Source: Pseudomonadota bacterium (GTDB lineage: Bacteria > Pseudomonadota > Alphaproteobacteria > Kiloniellales > J153). From it: a DNA stretch of 21,653 nt. Under the pieces are notes generated by a model. That model was not told where the DNA came from. It saw only the letters and a list, made by a program, of their open reading frames with translations, and searched no databases. Positions 1 through 6,735 of the stretch are shown in pieces. The translations under genes were made by a program, and so were the position numbers. The stretch spans positions 1-21,653 of the forward strand of contig JACZWN010000027.1 of assembly GCA_022572105.1 (NCBI GenBank), in the 5' to 3' direction. The first letter of the stretch is position 1. Every line of letters begins with the position of its first letter.

Positions 1-2
1 GC

Positions 3-518
3 CGATACCCCGAGGCCGAGCCCCTCTACCGGAAGGCGCTCGGCATCGCCGAGAAGACCCTGGGCGGTCCGCATCCCCAGATCGCGGCGAGCCTGAACAA
101 CCTGGCGCTCCACTACGACGCCCAGGGCAAGCTCGACGAGGCCGAGCCGTTGTATCGCGAGGCGCTCGGGATCATGCGCGAGACGCTCGGCGACGGGCAC
201 CCGGACGTGGCCGCGGTCCTCGACCATCTGGCGGTTCTTTACACCACGCAAGGCAAGTACGAGCAGGCCGAGGCCCATCACCGCCAGGCCCTCGAGATCC
301 GCCGCAAGACGCTCGGCGCCGGCCATCTCCTGGTCGCCCAGAGCCTCGAGCACTATGCCGTGCTCATGATCGACACGGGACGCGACGTGGAAGCCAGGCG
401 GGCGCAAACGCTCGCCGCCTCCATCCGGAAGAGAAACGCCGCGGCCAACGAGCCGAAACCGGAGGATCCGGACAACCCGCAAAAGCGGGCCGTCCTCATA
501 CTCAAGACATCGGAGTAA
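3..518 (+). CDS. Tetratricopeptide-repeat protein, kinesin-light-chain type (3' part only)
   Basis: The reading frame is open from the left edge of the window, so the start lies outside it. The visible ~171 residues contain consecutive TPR units with a 42-residue period. Each unit carries the pattern Y-x-E-A-E-x-x-x-R-x-A-L-x-I followed by L-G-x-x-H-P, which is typical of kinesin-light-chain-like TPRs (TPR_10/TPR_12). The last ~45 residues leave the repeat pattern and end in a charged tail (KPEDPDNPQKRA). Such repeats act as protein-interaction scaffolds; the partner cannot be told from what is visible. The SleB-type hydrolase gene begins 26 bases downstream on the same strand, so the two may be co-transcribed. 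Confidence 0.85.
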   Translation, partial: RYPEAEPLYRKALGIAEKTLGGPHPQIAASLNNLALHYDAQGKLDEAEPLYREALGIMRETLGDGHPDVAAVLDHLAVLYTTQGKYEQAEAHHRQALEIRRKTLGAGHLLVAQSLEHYAVLMIDTGRDVEARRAQTLAASIRKRNAAANEPKPEDPDNPQKRAVLILKTSE

Positions 519-544
519 GCGCGAGGGAACCCGGACGCGCCCCC

Positions 545-1180
545 ATGCCCGTTGCGATGCAAAGCGGCACCGTCCCGGCGCCCGGCGCCCGCCGCGCCGG
601 TCGTTCGCGGTGGAGCCTGAGGGCGCGGTGCCCAGGGGGGCGGTGCCGGGCGGCGGCTTGGGCCGTCATTTTGGCGCTTGTGGGTCATTTGGTTGCGCCG
701 ACGCCGGCGGCCGCCGGCGTGGACGTGAGCCGCGAACTCGAGTGCCTGGCGCTCACGATCTACTTCGAGGCCCGGGGCGAGCCCGACGAAGGCAAGATCG
801 CGGTCGGGCACGTGGTCATGAACCGGGCCTCGCACCCGCTGTTTCCCCGCAAGGTCTGCGAGGTCGTGCAACAGGGTGGCGACAAGCTCCGTTTCCACTG
901 CCAGTTCACCTGGTGGTGCGACGGTCGTAGCGACCAGCCCACGGATTGGCGTGCCTGGGAAAAGAGCAAGGCCCTGGCGCGGCCGATCTACTGGGACTAT
1001 TCGCGCGATCCGACCGCCGGCGCCCTGTGGTACCACGCCGACTACGCCCGGCCGCGGTGGCGCAGCGACCTCTCCCGCGGCGCCAAGATCGGCCGGCACG
1101 TCTTCTACGGGCTGGCGATTGACAGGGACGCAAGCGACCTGCCGGACCGGATTCCGGCGAGCTACAGCCCGGATCAATAG
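545..1180 (+). CDS. Cell wall hydrolase, SleB/CwlJ family (Hydrolase_2)
   Basis: This is probably an exported peptidoglycan hydrolase. An arginine-rich N-terminus precedes a hydrophobic stretch at residues ~38-58 ending APTPAAAG, which looks like a signal peptide or anchor. The catalytic domain runs from ~residue 63 to ~195. It contains LALTIYFEARGEP (putative catalytic Glu 75), a GHVVMNR segment, a C-E-V-V strand, and the CQFTWWCDG motif characteristic of the SleB family. Family members act on spore cortex in Bacillus, but in non-sporulating Proteobacteria they are thought to remodel the cell wall. The start is uncertain: ATG 545 gives a long basic leader and ATG 557 is also possible. A GAGGGA lies rather far upstream. 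Confidence 0.85.
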   Translation: MPVAMQSGTVPAPGARRAGRSRWSLRARCPGGRCRAAAWAVILALVGHLVAPTPAAAGVDVSRELECLALTIYFEARGEPDEGKIAVGHVVMNRASHPLFPRKVCEVVQQGGDKLRFHCQFTWWCDGRSDQPTDWRAWEKSKALARPIYWDYSRDPTAGALWYHADYARPRWRSDLSRGAKIGRHVFYGLAIDRDASDLPDRIPASYSPDQ

Positions 1181-1624
1181 CCGTCGTCGACCGTATCGGG
1201 GCCGGCCATGGGGTTCGGGCCGCCATCTCCAGCGATTCGCCCGATTCGGTCCGATTCGCTGGCGGGAATCGATGCGCGCACCGTCGAACCCGGCGCCACG
1301 GTCGAGGCGCAGTCGCGACATTCGCGACCGCCGGAATATCGCCCGACCCGGGGTCGAGGGCCGCGACCGCCGGCCCGCCAAGGCACCGCTGCCCCCACGG
1401 CAGGTCTCGAATCGAGGACCCATCTGGATTCCGGAATATACGGGTATTTCAGAATAATGGCGGAAGTTCTTTGTGCGTTACCTTATACCGAAGATCGTTG
1501 ATATTAAGAGGCCGTACGCGATCAGTTGGCACGCTCGTCATGACGCCCGGCCGGCGAATCTCCGCGACCTGGCGGCGCGGAAGGTTTGGGGCCGGGAGAT
1601 CGCGACGGAGAATGTGACGCGTCG

Positions 1625-1640
1625 TTAACATTTTGTTAAC
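1625..1640 (+). promoter_or_regulatory. CtrA-type binding site TTAA-N7-TTAAC
   Basis: TTAA at 1625-1628, seven bases, then TTAAC at 1636-1640 is an exact match to the alphaproteobacterial CtrA consensus TTAA-N7-TTAAC. A third TTAA follows at 1649-1652. No protein gene starts on either side in a position to use it: the SleB-type gene ends at 1180 and mlaC is convergent. If functional, it should control a short transcript ending at the terminator 80 bases downstream. CtrA itself is not in the window, so binding is inferred from the motif. Confidence 0.5.
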
Positions 1641-1662
1641 CATATGAGTTAAGAATTCGCCC

Positions 1663-1722
1663 AATCCTCCCTGAACTCGGCCCCGCTTCTTTGCCTCCCC
1701 ATCACAGCGGGGCCGTTTTTTT
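1663..1722 (+). ncRNA. Candidate small RNA ending in the 1678-1722 terminator
   Basis: A transcript starting shortly after the CtrA-type box would be only ~60 nt long and would end at a strong intrinsic terminator. It would carry CCTCCC at 1666-1671 in its single-stranded 5' part and CCTCCCC at 1694-1700 in the terminator loop. Exposed CUCC motifs that can pair with Shine-Dalgarno sequences are known from several alphaproteobacterial small RNAs. The start site is a guess from motif spacing, and no family is recognised. The alternative is that the terminator simply ends read-through transcription from upstream. Confidence 0.35.
1678..1722 (+). terminator. Intrinsic terminator, perfect 10-bp stem plus seven T
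   Basis: CGGCCCCGCT at 1678-1687 pairs perfectly with AGCGGGGCCG at 1706-1715, with an 18-base loop, followed directly by TTTTTTT (1716-1722). It is oriented for plus-strand transcription and lies ~500 bases past the nearest upstream gene end. Confidence 0.8.
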
Positions 1723-1828
1723 CCGGCTCCAGAACCCCTCGCCGCCCGCCCGCGCCCCGCAAATGGCCTGGCAGCGGCCACTTACGGCGCTGCTGTGGGT
1801 CCTTCAATCATGTACAGTTTGAGCGGAA

Positions 1829-1846
1829 CCGCCCGACGGCGGGCGG
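1829..1846 (-). terminator. GC-rich hairpin just past the mlaC stop
   Basis: CCGCCCG (1829-1835) and CGGGCGG (1840-1846) form a 7-bp stem with a 4-base loop, 22 bases beyond the mlaC stop codon. There is no clear T run on the minus strand, so it may be a weak or Rho-assisted terminator, or may only protect the mRNA 3' end. Confidence 0.35.
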
Positions 1847-1868
1847 CAACTCGACGCCACCGACTTCG

Positions 1869-2510
1869 TCAAAGAGCCTCGATCACGGCGCGCAGCTTAC
1901 GCACCAAGGCGTCGATGTCGCCGCCGCTCTGCTTCAGTACCGAAGTGTACTCGGAGCGCAGCGTTACCGCGATGCTGATCCCTTCGGCAACGATATCGAC
2001 GATCCGATAGCCGTCGTCGCGCCGCCGGACGCGCCAATCGATGCGGATGGGCTCGCCCTCATCCCGAAGCAGCTTGCTGGAAACACTGATGAAATTCGGA
2101 TTGCTCTTGAATGGCCGGGCCACGCCGACGCTGATTTTGTCGCCCGAATACTCGGCGAACAACGGCAGGAAGCGGTGCACCATCAGGTCTTCGAAGGTGG
2201 CGAGGAAGGCGGCCCGTTCGTCCTCGCTCGCGCGCCGCCAATAGCGCCCGAGCACGAAGCGGCCGATCGCCGGGATGTCGAAGCTTTCCCCGATCAGGCT
2301 GCGAAAGCGGCGCTCCTGCTCGTCGTCGCTCAGGCCCGGCTCGGTCAGCTGATCGACGGCGCGATCGGTCAAATCGGCCAGAAATCTGCTCGCGTCCTGC
2401 GCGCCCTGCGCGCGCGCCTGGCCCCCGAGCAGCGCCGCCAGCAGCATCGCGGCCAGGATTGCGGCGGCCGGGCGACGGATTTGCGTCGTAATCCTCAAGA
2501 GTCCGAACAT
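1869..2510 (-). CDS. mlaC: MlaC/Ttg2D-type phospholipid transport protein (ABC-associated, periplasmic)
   Basis: MlaC-family proteins carry phospholipids across the periplasm between the outer-membrane MlaA complex and the inner-membrane MlaFEDB transporter. The product is 213 residues, usual for the family. It has a signal peptide (basic MFGLLRITTQIRR, then a hydrophobic run ending in AQA-like residues near 34). The mature part has the family pattern: an F-L-x-x-L start, R-x-L-I-G-E-S-F-D-I-P-A-I-G-R-F-V-L-G-R-Y-W, F-x-x-L-M-V-H-R, and a C-terminal DWRVRRRDDGYRIVDIVAEGIS segment. The start at 2510 is fixed by GGGGGGAG seven bases upstream; the frame stays open beyond it without signal-like sequence. 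No other mla gene is adjacent, so it appears to be a stand-alone copy. Confidence 0.88.
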   Translation of the reverse strand: MFGLLRITTQIRRPAAAILAAMLLAALLGGQARAQGAQDASRFLADLTDRAVDQLTEPGLSDDEQERRFRSLIGESFDIPAIGRFVLGRYWRRASEDERAAFLATFEDLMVHRFLPLFAEYSGDKISVGVARPFKSNPNFISVSSKLLRDEGEPIRIDWRVRRRDDGYRIVDIVAEGISIAVTLRSEYTSVLKQSGGDIDALVRKLRAVIEAL

Positions 2511-2515
2511 CGGAC
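2501..2515 (-). promoter_or_regulatory. Small inverted repeat enclosing the mlaC start codon
   Basis: GTCCGA (2501-2506) and TCGGAC (2510-2515) are perfect inverted repeats separated by three bases, and the mlaC ATG lies in the loop. In the mRNA this could form a hairpin between the Shine-Dalgarno sequence and the coding region and limit initiation. The stem is short and may be chance. Confidence 0.25.
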
Positions 2516-2717
2516 GACTCCCCCCTATACGGCCTCTTCGCACGAAGCTTCTGCGATCGAGATTTGCAAGCCTCTCCGGGCTGGCGCTCCCAGTCAAATG
2601 AATTACTTGAGTGATGGACGGCGGTCGAGCCGGCATCGCCTGAGAAAGGCCGCAACGAGCGCCTCGATTCCACGCTGGATTCTGCTGGCGTGGCTGCAAA
2701 AAAGGGAGCAGCGACTC

Positions 2718-2977
2718 ATGGTGTCGAAGCAAGCGGTCGATCCCGTGATGGAGCGCCTGGTCGCGGCGTGGCACGATGCCGAAGCCATCCGCGACAGCCC
2801 GGAGCTGTTCACGGAGGACAGCCGGCCCAGATAGCCAATGCGACCATGGCCGCGATCGAGGGGGCCTGGGAAGCGCTCGGCCATAGCGAGCGAGAGCCGA
2901 AAGAAGCCTGCAAGCGTTCGCTGGCCGCGGGCAAACTCGAGAACTGGGCCGGCAAAAAACGCGTGATGCTCGAGTAG
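2718..2977 (+). pseudogene. Small helical protein gene, apparently split by a one-base frameshift
   Basis: ATG 2718 follows GGGAG at a good distance and opens MVSKQAVDPVMERLVAAW, which continues to a stop at ~2834. The next frame then continues with equally protein-like sequence (AQIANATMAAIEGAWEALGH through KKRVMLE) to a stop at 2977. Joining the two near 2815-2825 by a one-base change gives a plausible ~86-residue helical, charged protein. The family is not recognised. The upstream part of the second frame (2690-2820) is low-quality GC sequence and is probably not coding. Alternatives are a sequencing error, or a separate downstream mini-ORF from ATG 2846. Confidence 0.4.
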
Positions 2978-3165
2978 GCGTCCGAGGGCACCCCCCCTTG
3001 GACCCCGCGGAAACCGGGCTCCATGCCGCGTCGCGCAACGGCGCCGATCGTCCATCGGCGTAGCGGGTGCATCCCCGTATGTTAGGAAAATTTACTTCGT
3101 TAACGTTAACGACTCCGGCGACGACTCGTGATATAGTGCGAATAGAATATTAGCTTCAACGTGCA

Positions 3166-3867
3166 TCACCTCTCTTGATTGAACCCGGGAAGCCCCGCCC
3201 TTGTGGCGGGGTCTTCTTTTGGGCCGCCATCGAGTTCGGCCAGCAGCGCCTCGGTCGAGCGCTGACGGCAGTAACCCTCGATCGCGCGCAGGGAATTGTC
3301 GTGGCGCTCCTGGCTGTGGGTGGCGCAGGCGTCGGGGACCAGGGTGACCAGGTAGCCCAGGTCGCAGGCGTCGCGCACCGCCGATTCGACGCATTGGTCG
3401 GTCAGCACCCCGCACAGGATGAGATAGCGCACGCCCAGGTTCCGGAGCACGTAGTCGATGTTGGTGGAGACGAAGACGCTGGACGAGGTCTTGGGGATGA
3501 CGATCTCGTCGTCGAGCGGGGCGAGCGCGTCGATCACCTGGGCGTCCCACGAGCCCCTGGGAACGTTGAACCCGGTAATCTTGTAATCCAGGCTACGGTC
3601 CCGGCCGTCCCGGGTCAGGCTCTCGATCACCGTGTGCATGACCTCAATCCCGGCCCCGCGGCAGGCCCTCTGGAGGCGTCGCATGTTGGGCACCGCGACC
3701 TTTTCCAGGCGCTCGAAGTAGTAGCCCAGCCGGTCCTCGAACTCCGCCTCCGGGATATCCGCGTACTCGCCGCCGTTGCGCGCGGCGCCGAAGTTCTGGA
3801 CATCTATGAACAGGAGCGCGGTTTGCTCGGGTTCGACGGGCACGTCGCGGGAGAGCGGCTCGGCCAT
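3166..3867 (-). CDS. Cysteine hydrolase, isochorismatase-like family
   Basis: The isochorismatase-like fold covers amidases and hydrolases such as N-carbamoylsarcosine amidohydrolase, ureidoacrylate hydrolase and nicotinamidase. The catalytic triad can be placed: Asp22 in LLFIDVQN, Lys126 in VIPKTSSS, and Cys159 in GVLTDQCVESAVRDA, with the preceding V-L pair at the usual cis-peptide site. An intact nucleophile argues for an amidase rather than an isochorismatase; the substrate is unknown. The length of 233 residues is normal. The start at 3867 fits the domain, though no strong Shine-Dalgarno sequence is visible. The gene diverges from the N-formylglutamate-amidohydrolase/glutamine-synthetase pair across 99 bases, which suggests shared control and a common pathway for amide nitrogen. 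Confidence 0.88.
   Translation of the reverse strand: MAEPLSRDVPVEPEQTALLFIDVQNFGAARNGGEYADIPEAEFEDRLGYYFERLEKVAVPNMRRLQRACRGAGIEVMHTVIESLTRDGRDRSLDYKITGFNVPRGSWDAQVIDALAPLDDEIVIPKTSSSVFVSTNIDYVLRNLGVRYLILCGVLTDQCVESAVRDACDLGYLVTLVPDACATHSQERHDNSLRAIEGYCRQRSTEALLAELDGGPKEDPATRAGLPGFNQER
3189..3220 (+). terminator. Terminator-like hairpin inside the 3' end of the cysteine hydrolase gene, facing the other way
   Basis: GAAGCCCCGCC (3189-3199) pairs with GGCGGGG-T-CTTC (3205-3216, one bulged T), with loop CTTGT, followed by TTTT on the plus strand. It would stop plus-strand transcription entering the gene from its 3' side. The same bases encode the C-terminal P-K-E-D-P-A-T-R-A-G-L-P-G residues on the minus strand. 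Confidence 0.45.
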
Positions 3868-3966
3868 GGCGATGGGCTATGTCACAAGGGGCGTTACGAC
3901 AAGAGGCTTTACGGGCGCGCGGTTTTCAGGCGGATTCCCTGGTTTGGGGAAAGACAGAGATAACCC

Positions 3967-4761
3967 ATGAACGACGGAAACTTCAAACTCCTCGCCGAGG
4001 ACGAGCCGGCGGCCGTTACCGTGGTCCGGCCCGAGGGAACGTCCCCGTTCCTTCTGGTCTGCGACCACGCCAGCAACCGCGTCCCGCGCCGCCTCGGCGA
4101 CCTGGGCGTGTCCGAGGCCGACTTGCGGCGCCACATCGCCTGGGACGTCGGCGCCGCCGCCATGGCGCACGGGGTCTCCGAACGCCTGGACGCGCCCCTG
4201 GTGCTGCAAAACTACTCGCGCCTGGTGATCGACTGCAACCGCAACCCCGAGGTCGAGAGCGCCATGCCGCTGGTCAGCGAGATCACCGAAATCCCCGGCA
4301 ACCGCGGCCTTGATCCGCGCCAGGCCGCGGCCCGGATCGCCGAGATTTTCCGGCCCTACCACGACCGCATCACGCGCATGATGGACGCGCGCCAGGCGGC
4401 CGGCCGAACCACGATTCTGGTCGCGCTGCACAGCTTCACCCCCTACTACGAGGGCTGGGGCGCCCGGCCGTGGCACATCGGCATCCTGTACAACCGCGAC
4501 GACCGGCTGCCCCGGATCATGCTCGAGCTCCTGGGCGGGGAGCCCGATCTCACCGTCGGCGACAACGAGCCCTATCGCATCAGCGACGCCACCGACTATA
4601 CGATCCCGGTCCACGGCGAGGGCCGCGGCGTGCTCCACGTCGAGATCGAGCTGCGTCACGACGGGATCGAGAGCACCCAAGGACAGGAGGAATGGGCCGC
4701 GCGCCTCGCGCACTTCCTCGAACGCGCGGCCGAACGGCTCGGAGGGTCTCATGATTCGTGA
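3967..4761 (+). CDS. N-formylglutamate amidohydrolase family protein
   Basis: The 264-residue protein matches the FGase family (PF05013), whose best-known member HutG hydrolyses N-formylglutamate to glutamate and formate in histidine breakdown. Visible family segments are LLVCDHASNRVP near residue 30, HIAWDVGAAA near 58, NYSRLVIDCNRNP near 84, ALHSFTP near 143, and the C-terminal GVLHVEIELR. No other hut genes are here, and it overlaps a glutamine-synthetase-like gene by 11 bases. A paralogue acting on another N-acyl or amide substrate is therefore more likely than a true histidine-pathway enzyme. The ATG at 3967 has only a weak purine-rich ribosome site. Confidence 0.87.
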   Translation: MNDGNFKLLAEDEPAAVTVVRPEGTSPFLLVCDHASNRVPRRLGDLGVSEADLRRHIAWDVGAAAMAHGVSERLDAPLVLQNYSRLVIDCNRNPEVESAMPLVSEITEIPGNRGLDPRQAAARIAEIFRPYHDRITRMMDARQAAGRTTILVALHSFTPYYEGWGARPWHIGILYNRDDRLPRIMLELLGGEPDLTVGDNEPYRISDATDYTIPVHGEGRGVLHVEIELRHDGIESTQGQEEWAARLAHFLERAAERLGGSHDS

Positions 4762-6064
4762 CGAACTGGTCATGTTCTGCCACTGCGACATCGCCGGGCA
4801 GACGCGCGGCAAGGGTTTTCCCGTCAAGCACCTGAAGGCCCGGCTCGCCAGCGGCATCGGCTGGACGCCGACCAACATCATGCTGACCTCCTTCGGCCCG
4901 ATCGCCGAGGGCCCTTGGGGGCCGTTCGGCGATCTCATCCTGCGCCCCGATCCCGCGACCGAGGTGCGGGTCGATTTCGAGGACGGCTCGGCGGTCGAGC
5001 ACTTCTTCCTGGGCGACCTGCTCGAGACCGACGGAAGCCCCTGGGACTGCTGCCCGCGCGAATTCCTGCGGCGCGCGCTCGACGCGCTCGAATCCGAGAC
5101 CGGGCTCGGCCTGCTCGCCTCGTTCGAGCAGGAGTTCACCTACTTCGGCGCCCAGGAGCGCCTGGGCTCGGCCTACAACCTGGACGCCATCCGCCGTCAC
5201 GGCAGCTTCGCCGAGGTCTTTCTGGCGGCGCTCGATGCCGCCGGCCTGGCCTGCGACTCCTACCTCCCCGAGTACGGTCCGCGCCAGTACGAGGTCACCC
5301 TAGAGCCGGCCCAAGGCGTCGCGCCCGCCGACCACGCGGTCATCCTGCGCGAGCTGGCGCGCGCCACCGCCCAGCGCCTGGGCCAGCGCATCAGCTTCTC
5401 GCCCGCGGTCACGCCCGAGGTCGTGGGCAACGGCGTGCACGTCCACATGAGCCTGCTCGACCGTGACGGCAACCCGGCGGCCTACGACCCGGAGGCGCCC
5501 CATGGCCTGAGCCGCAAGGCCGGCGCCTTCATCGCCGGCATCCTGCGCCACGCGCCGGCGCTGTGCGCGCTGACCGCGCCCAGCGTGATCTCTTACCTGC
5601 GCCTGGTGCCACACCGCTGGAGCGCGGCCTGGAGCAACCTGGGTTACCGCGACCGCGAGGCGATGGTGCGGATCTGTCCGGTGAACGAGATTTCCCGGCA
5701 CGACCCGGCGCGCCAGTTCAATTTCGAGTACCGCGCCGCGGACGCGGCCGCCAACCCTTACCTGGCGCTTGGCGCGATCGTGCGCGCCGGGCTCGAGGGA
5801 CTGCGCCGGGAGCTGCCCACGCCCGAGGTCACTCGCGCCGACCCCGAGACGCTGCCCGAAGCCGAGCGCGCGCGCCATGGCGTCGCCCGCCTGCCGCAAT
5901 CACTGGAGCAGGCCTTGAACGCACTGGAATCGGACGCGGCCGCGTGCGGTTGGTTCCCCGCGCCGCTATTGGACGCCTACCTCCGGCACAAGCGGGCGGA
6001 GATTGAGATCATGGCCGGGCTCGATCGCGACCAGCGCTGCGCGCGCTATGCCGAGGCCTATTGA
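4751..6064 (+). CDS. Glutamine synthetase family protein (GlnT/PuuA-like ligase)
   Basis: This is an ATP-dependent gamma-glutamyl ligase-fold protein of 437 residues, normal for the type I-like branch. The N-terminal beta-grasp part (GKGFPVKHL, FGPIAEGPWGPFGDLILRPD) is followed by the catalytic barrel. Recognisable sites are Glu126/Glu128 in FEQEF, His230 and His232 in NGVHVHMSL, an R-rich segment PHRWSAAWSNLGYRDREAMVR, and Glu326/Arg328 in FEYRAADAAANPYLALGA. These correspond to the metal- and substrate-binding elements of glutamine synthetase. Motif wording differs from housekeeping GlnA (no NGSGMH, no Tyr adenylylation segment visible), so it probably acts on an amine other than ammonia or in a catabolic route. 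It starts inside the preceding gene (11-base overlap), which indicates translational coupling. Confidence 0.88.
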   Translation: MIRDELVMFCHCDIAGQTRGKGFPVKHLKARLASGIGWTPTNIMLTSFGPIAEGPWGPFGDLILRPDPATEVRVDFEDGSAVEHFFLGDLLETDGSPWDCCPREFLRRALDALESETGLGLLASFEQEFTYFGAQERLGSAYNLDAIRRHGSFAEVFLAALDAAGLACDSYLPEYGPRQYEVTLEPAQGVAPADHAVILRELARATAQRLGQRISFSPAVTPEVVGNGVHVHMSLLDRDGNPAAYDPEAPHGLSRKAGAFIAGILRHAPALCALTAPSVISYLRLVPHRWSAAWSNLGYRDREAMVRICPVNEISRHDPARQFNFEYRAADAAANPYLALGAIVRAGLEGLRRELPTPEVTRADPETLPEAERARHGVARLPQSLEQALNALESDAAACGWFPAPLLDAYLRHKRAEIEIMAGLDRDQRCARYAEAY

Positions 6065-6082
6065 GACCAACCCCGACCTGCT

Positions 6083-6604
6083 CTAGCGCCGGCGGCGCCC
6101 CATGATGCGCCTGAGCGCCGGCGACGCGTTCTCGAGCTCCGGCTCCGGGCCGGCGTCGTCGGACCGGGGCTTCTGCGCGCCGGCCACCTCGGACGGCGAG
6201 TCCCGCCGGCCGCCGCCGCTGTCCGGGCCGGCTTCCTCGGTTTCGGCCTCCGCCTCGGGTTCCGGGTTGCCCGCCGCGACCGTCTCCGCCCCCTCATCGC
6301 TCAACAGGCCGGAGAATTCCGAATCGAAACTCTGGACGATCTCTTGCAGGCCACCCTCGGCTTGCTCGTCCAGCGCCGCAAGCGTCTGACCGAGCATCTC
6401 GGACAGCTGCCCGTTCTCGTCGCGCAGGCCCGCGATCTCCCGCGTCTGAGCCTCGATGATCTCCTGCTTGCGTAGCAGGCTGGAGCGGACGGCGCTCAAC
6501 CGCTCCTTGAGCTCGCCGATCCGGTCGCCGTTGTGACCGTTGGCCCCGTTGAGACGCTTCCGAATTTCCTCGATCTGCGTCTTGTATTCGCTGACTGCCG
6601 TCAT
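6083..6604 (-). CDS. Coiled-coil protein with acidic disordered C-terminal half
   Basis: The ~173-residue product is not a recognised family. Residues ~5-85 are a heptad-like coiled coil (KTQIEEIRKRL, IGELKERLSAVRSSLLRKQEIIEAQ, LRDENGQLSEMLGQTLAALDEQ). The rest is Glu/Pro/Gly-rich and probably disordered, ending in a basic RRIMGRRRR tail. There is no signal peptide or membrane segment, so it is probably cytoplasmic; a structural or nucleic-acid-binding role is possible but not shown. Start chosen at ATG 6604; ATG 6637 would add 11 residues (MPVRRCDGNSP) and has an AAGG in reasonable position. Its 5' side lies in an unusually A/T-rich segment. It is convergent with the glutamine-synthetase-like gene, 18 bases away. 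Confidence 0.65.
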   Translation of the reverse strand: MTAVSEYKTQIEEIRKRLNGANGHNGDRIGELKERLSAVRSSLLRKQEIIEAQTREIAGLRDENGQLSEMLGQTLAALDEQAEGGLQEIVQSFDSEFSGLLSDEGAETVAAGNPEPEAEAETEEAGPDSGGGRRDSPSEVAGAQKPRSDDAGPEPELENASPALRRIMGRRRR

Positions 6605-6637
6605 TGGAGAATTCCCATCACACCTTCTGACCGGCAT

Positions 6638-6735
6638 TAATTTGCCTTATCTAACTTTATTTTTCACTAATACAGACATTTTAGGTATTTTCTACGTATA
6701 TCCTGCCCTATACACGGTATTTTATAGAAATTCCT
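6638..6735 (-). promoter_or_regulatory. A/T-rich island upstream of the coiled-coil gene
   Basis: About 95 bases directly before the coiled-coil gene are markedly A/T-rich inside an otherwise very G/C-rich window, with several TATA- and TAAAAT-like words on the minus strand. It probably holds the promoter of the gene to its left. No single -35/-10 pair stands out. Confidence 0.4.

Larger units (their letters stand above)
1181..1868. other. Gene-free stretch between the SleB-type gene and mlaC
   Basis: No reading frame here has convincing protein character. Frames in the first half are arginine/proline-rich GC artefacts. The second half holds a CtrA-type site (1625-1640), a perfect 10-bp terminator hairpin with a T run (1678-1722), and a GC hairpin just past the mlaC stop (1829-1846). 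The stretch from ~1430 to 1660 is more A/T-rich than the flanking genes, which fits a regulatory region. Confidence 0.6.

Noticed and set aside
353..1423. Long minus-strand open frame opposite the SleB-type gene
   Set aside because: Arg/Pro/Gly-rich sequence without domain character; a GC-driven shadow of the real plus-strand gene.
1181..1620. tRNA or protein gene in the long gap
   Set aside because: No cloverleaf with CCA/T-loop wording and no frame with protein-like composition was found.
3100..3111. GTTAACGTTAAC as a CtrA site
   Set aside because: The TTAA half-sites are separated by 2 bases instead of 7; palindrome only.
3092..3166. 24-residue minus-strand mini-ORF (MHVEANILFALYHESSPESL...) overlapping the cysteine hydrolase stop as TGATG
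   Set aside because: The AGAGAGG is too close to its ATG for good initiation and nothing shows selection on the peptide; left as a curiosity.
3967..4761. Naming the gene hutG
   Set aside because: No histidine-utilisation genes nearby, and the coupling to a glutamine-synthetase-like gene points to another substrate.
3877..5139. 420-residue minus-strand open frame opposite the FGase and glutamine-synthetase-like genes
   Set aside because: Composition is typical of the antisense frame of a high-GC gene, and it overlaps two well-supported genes.
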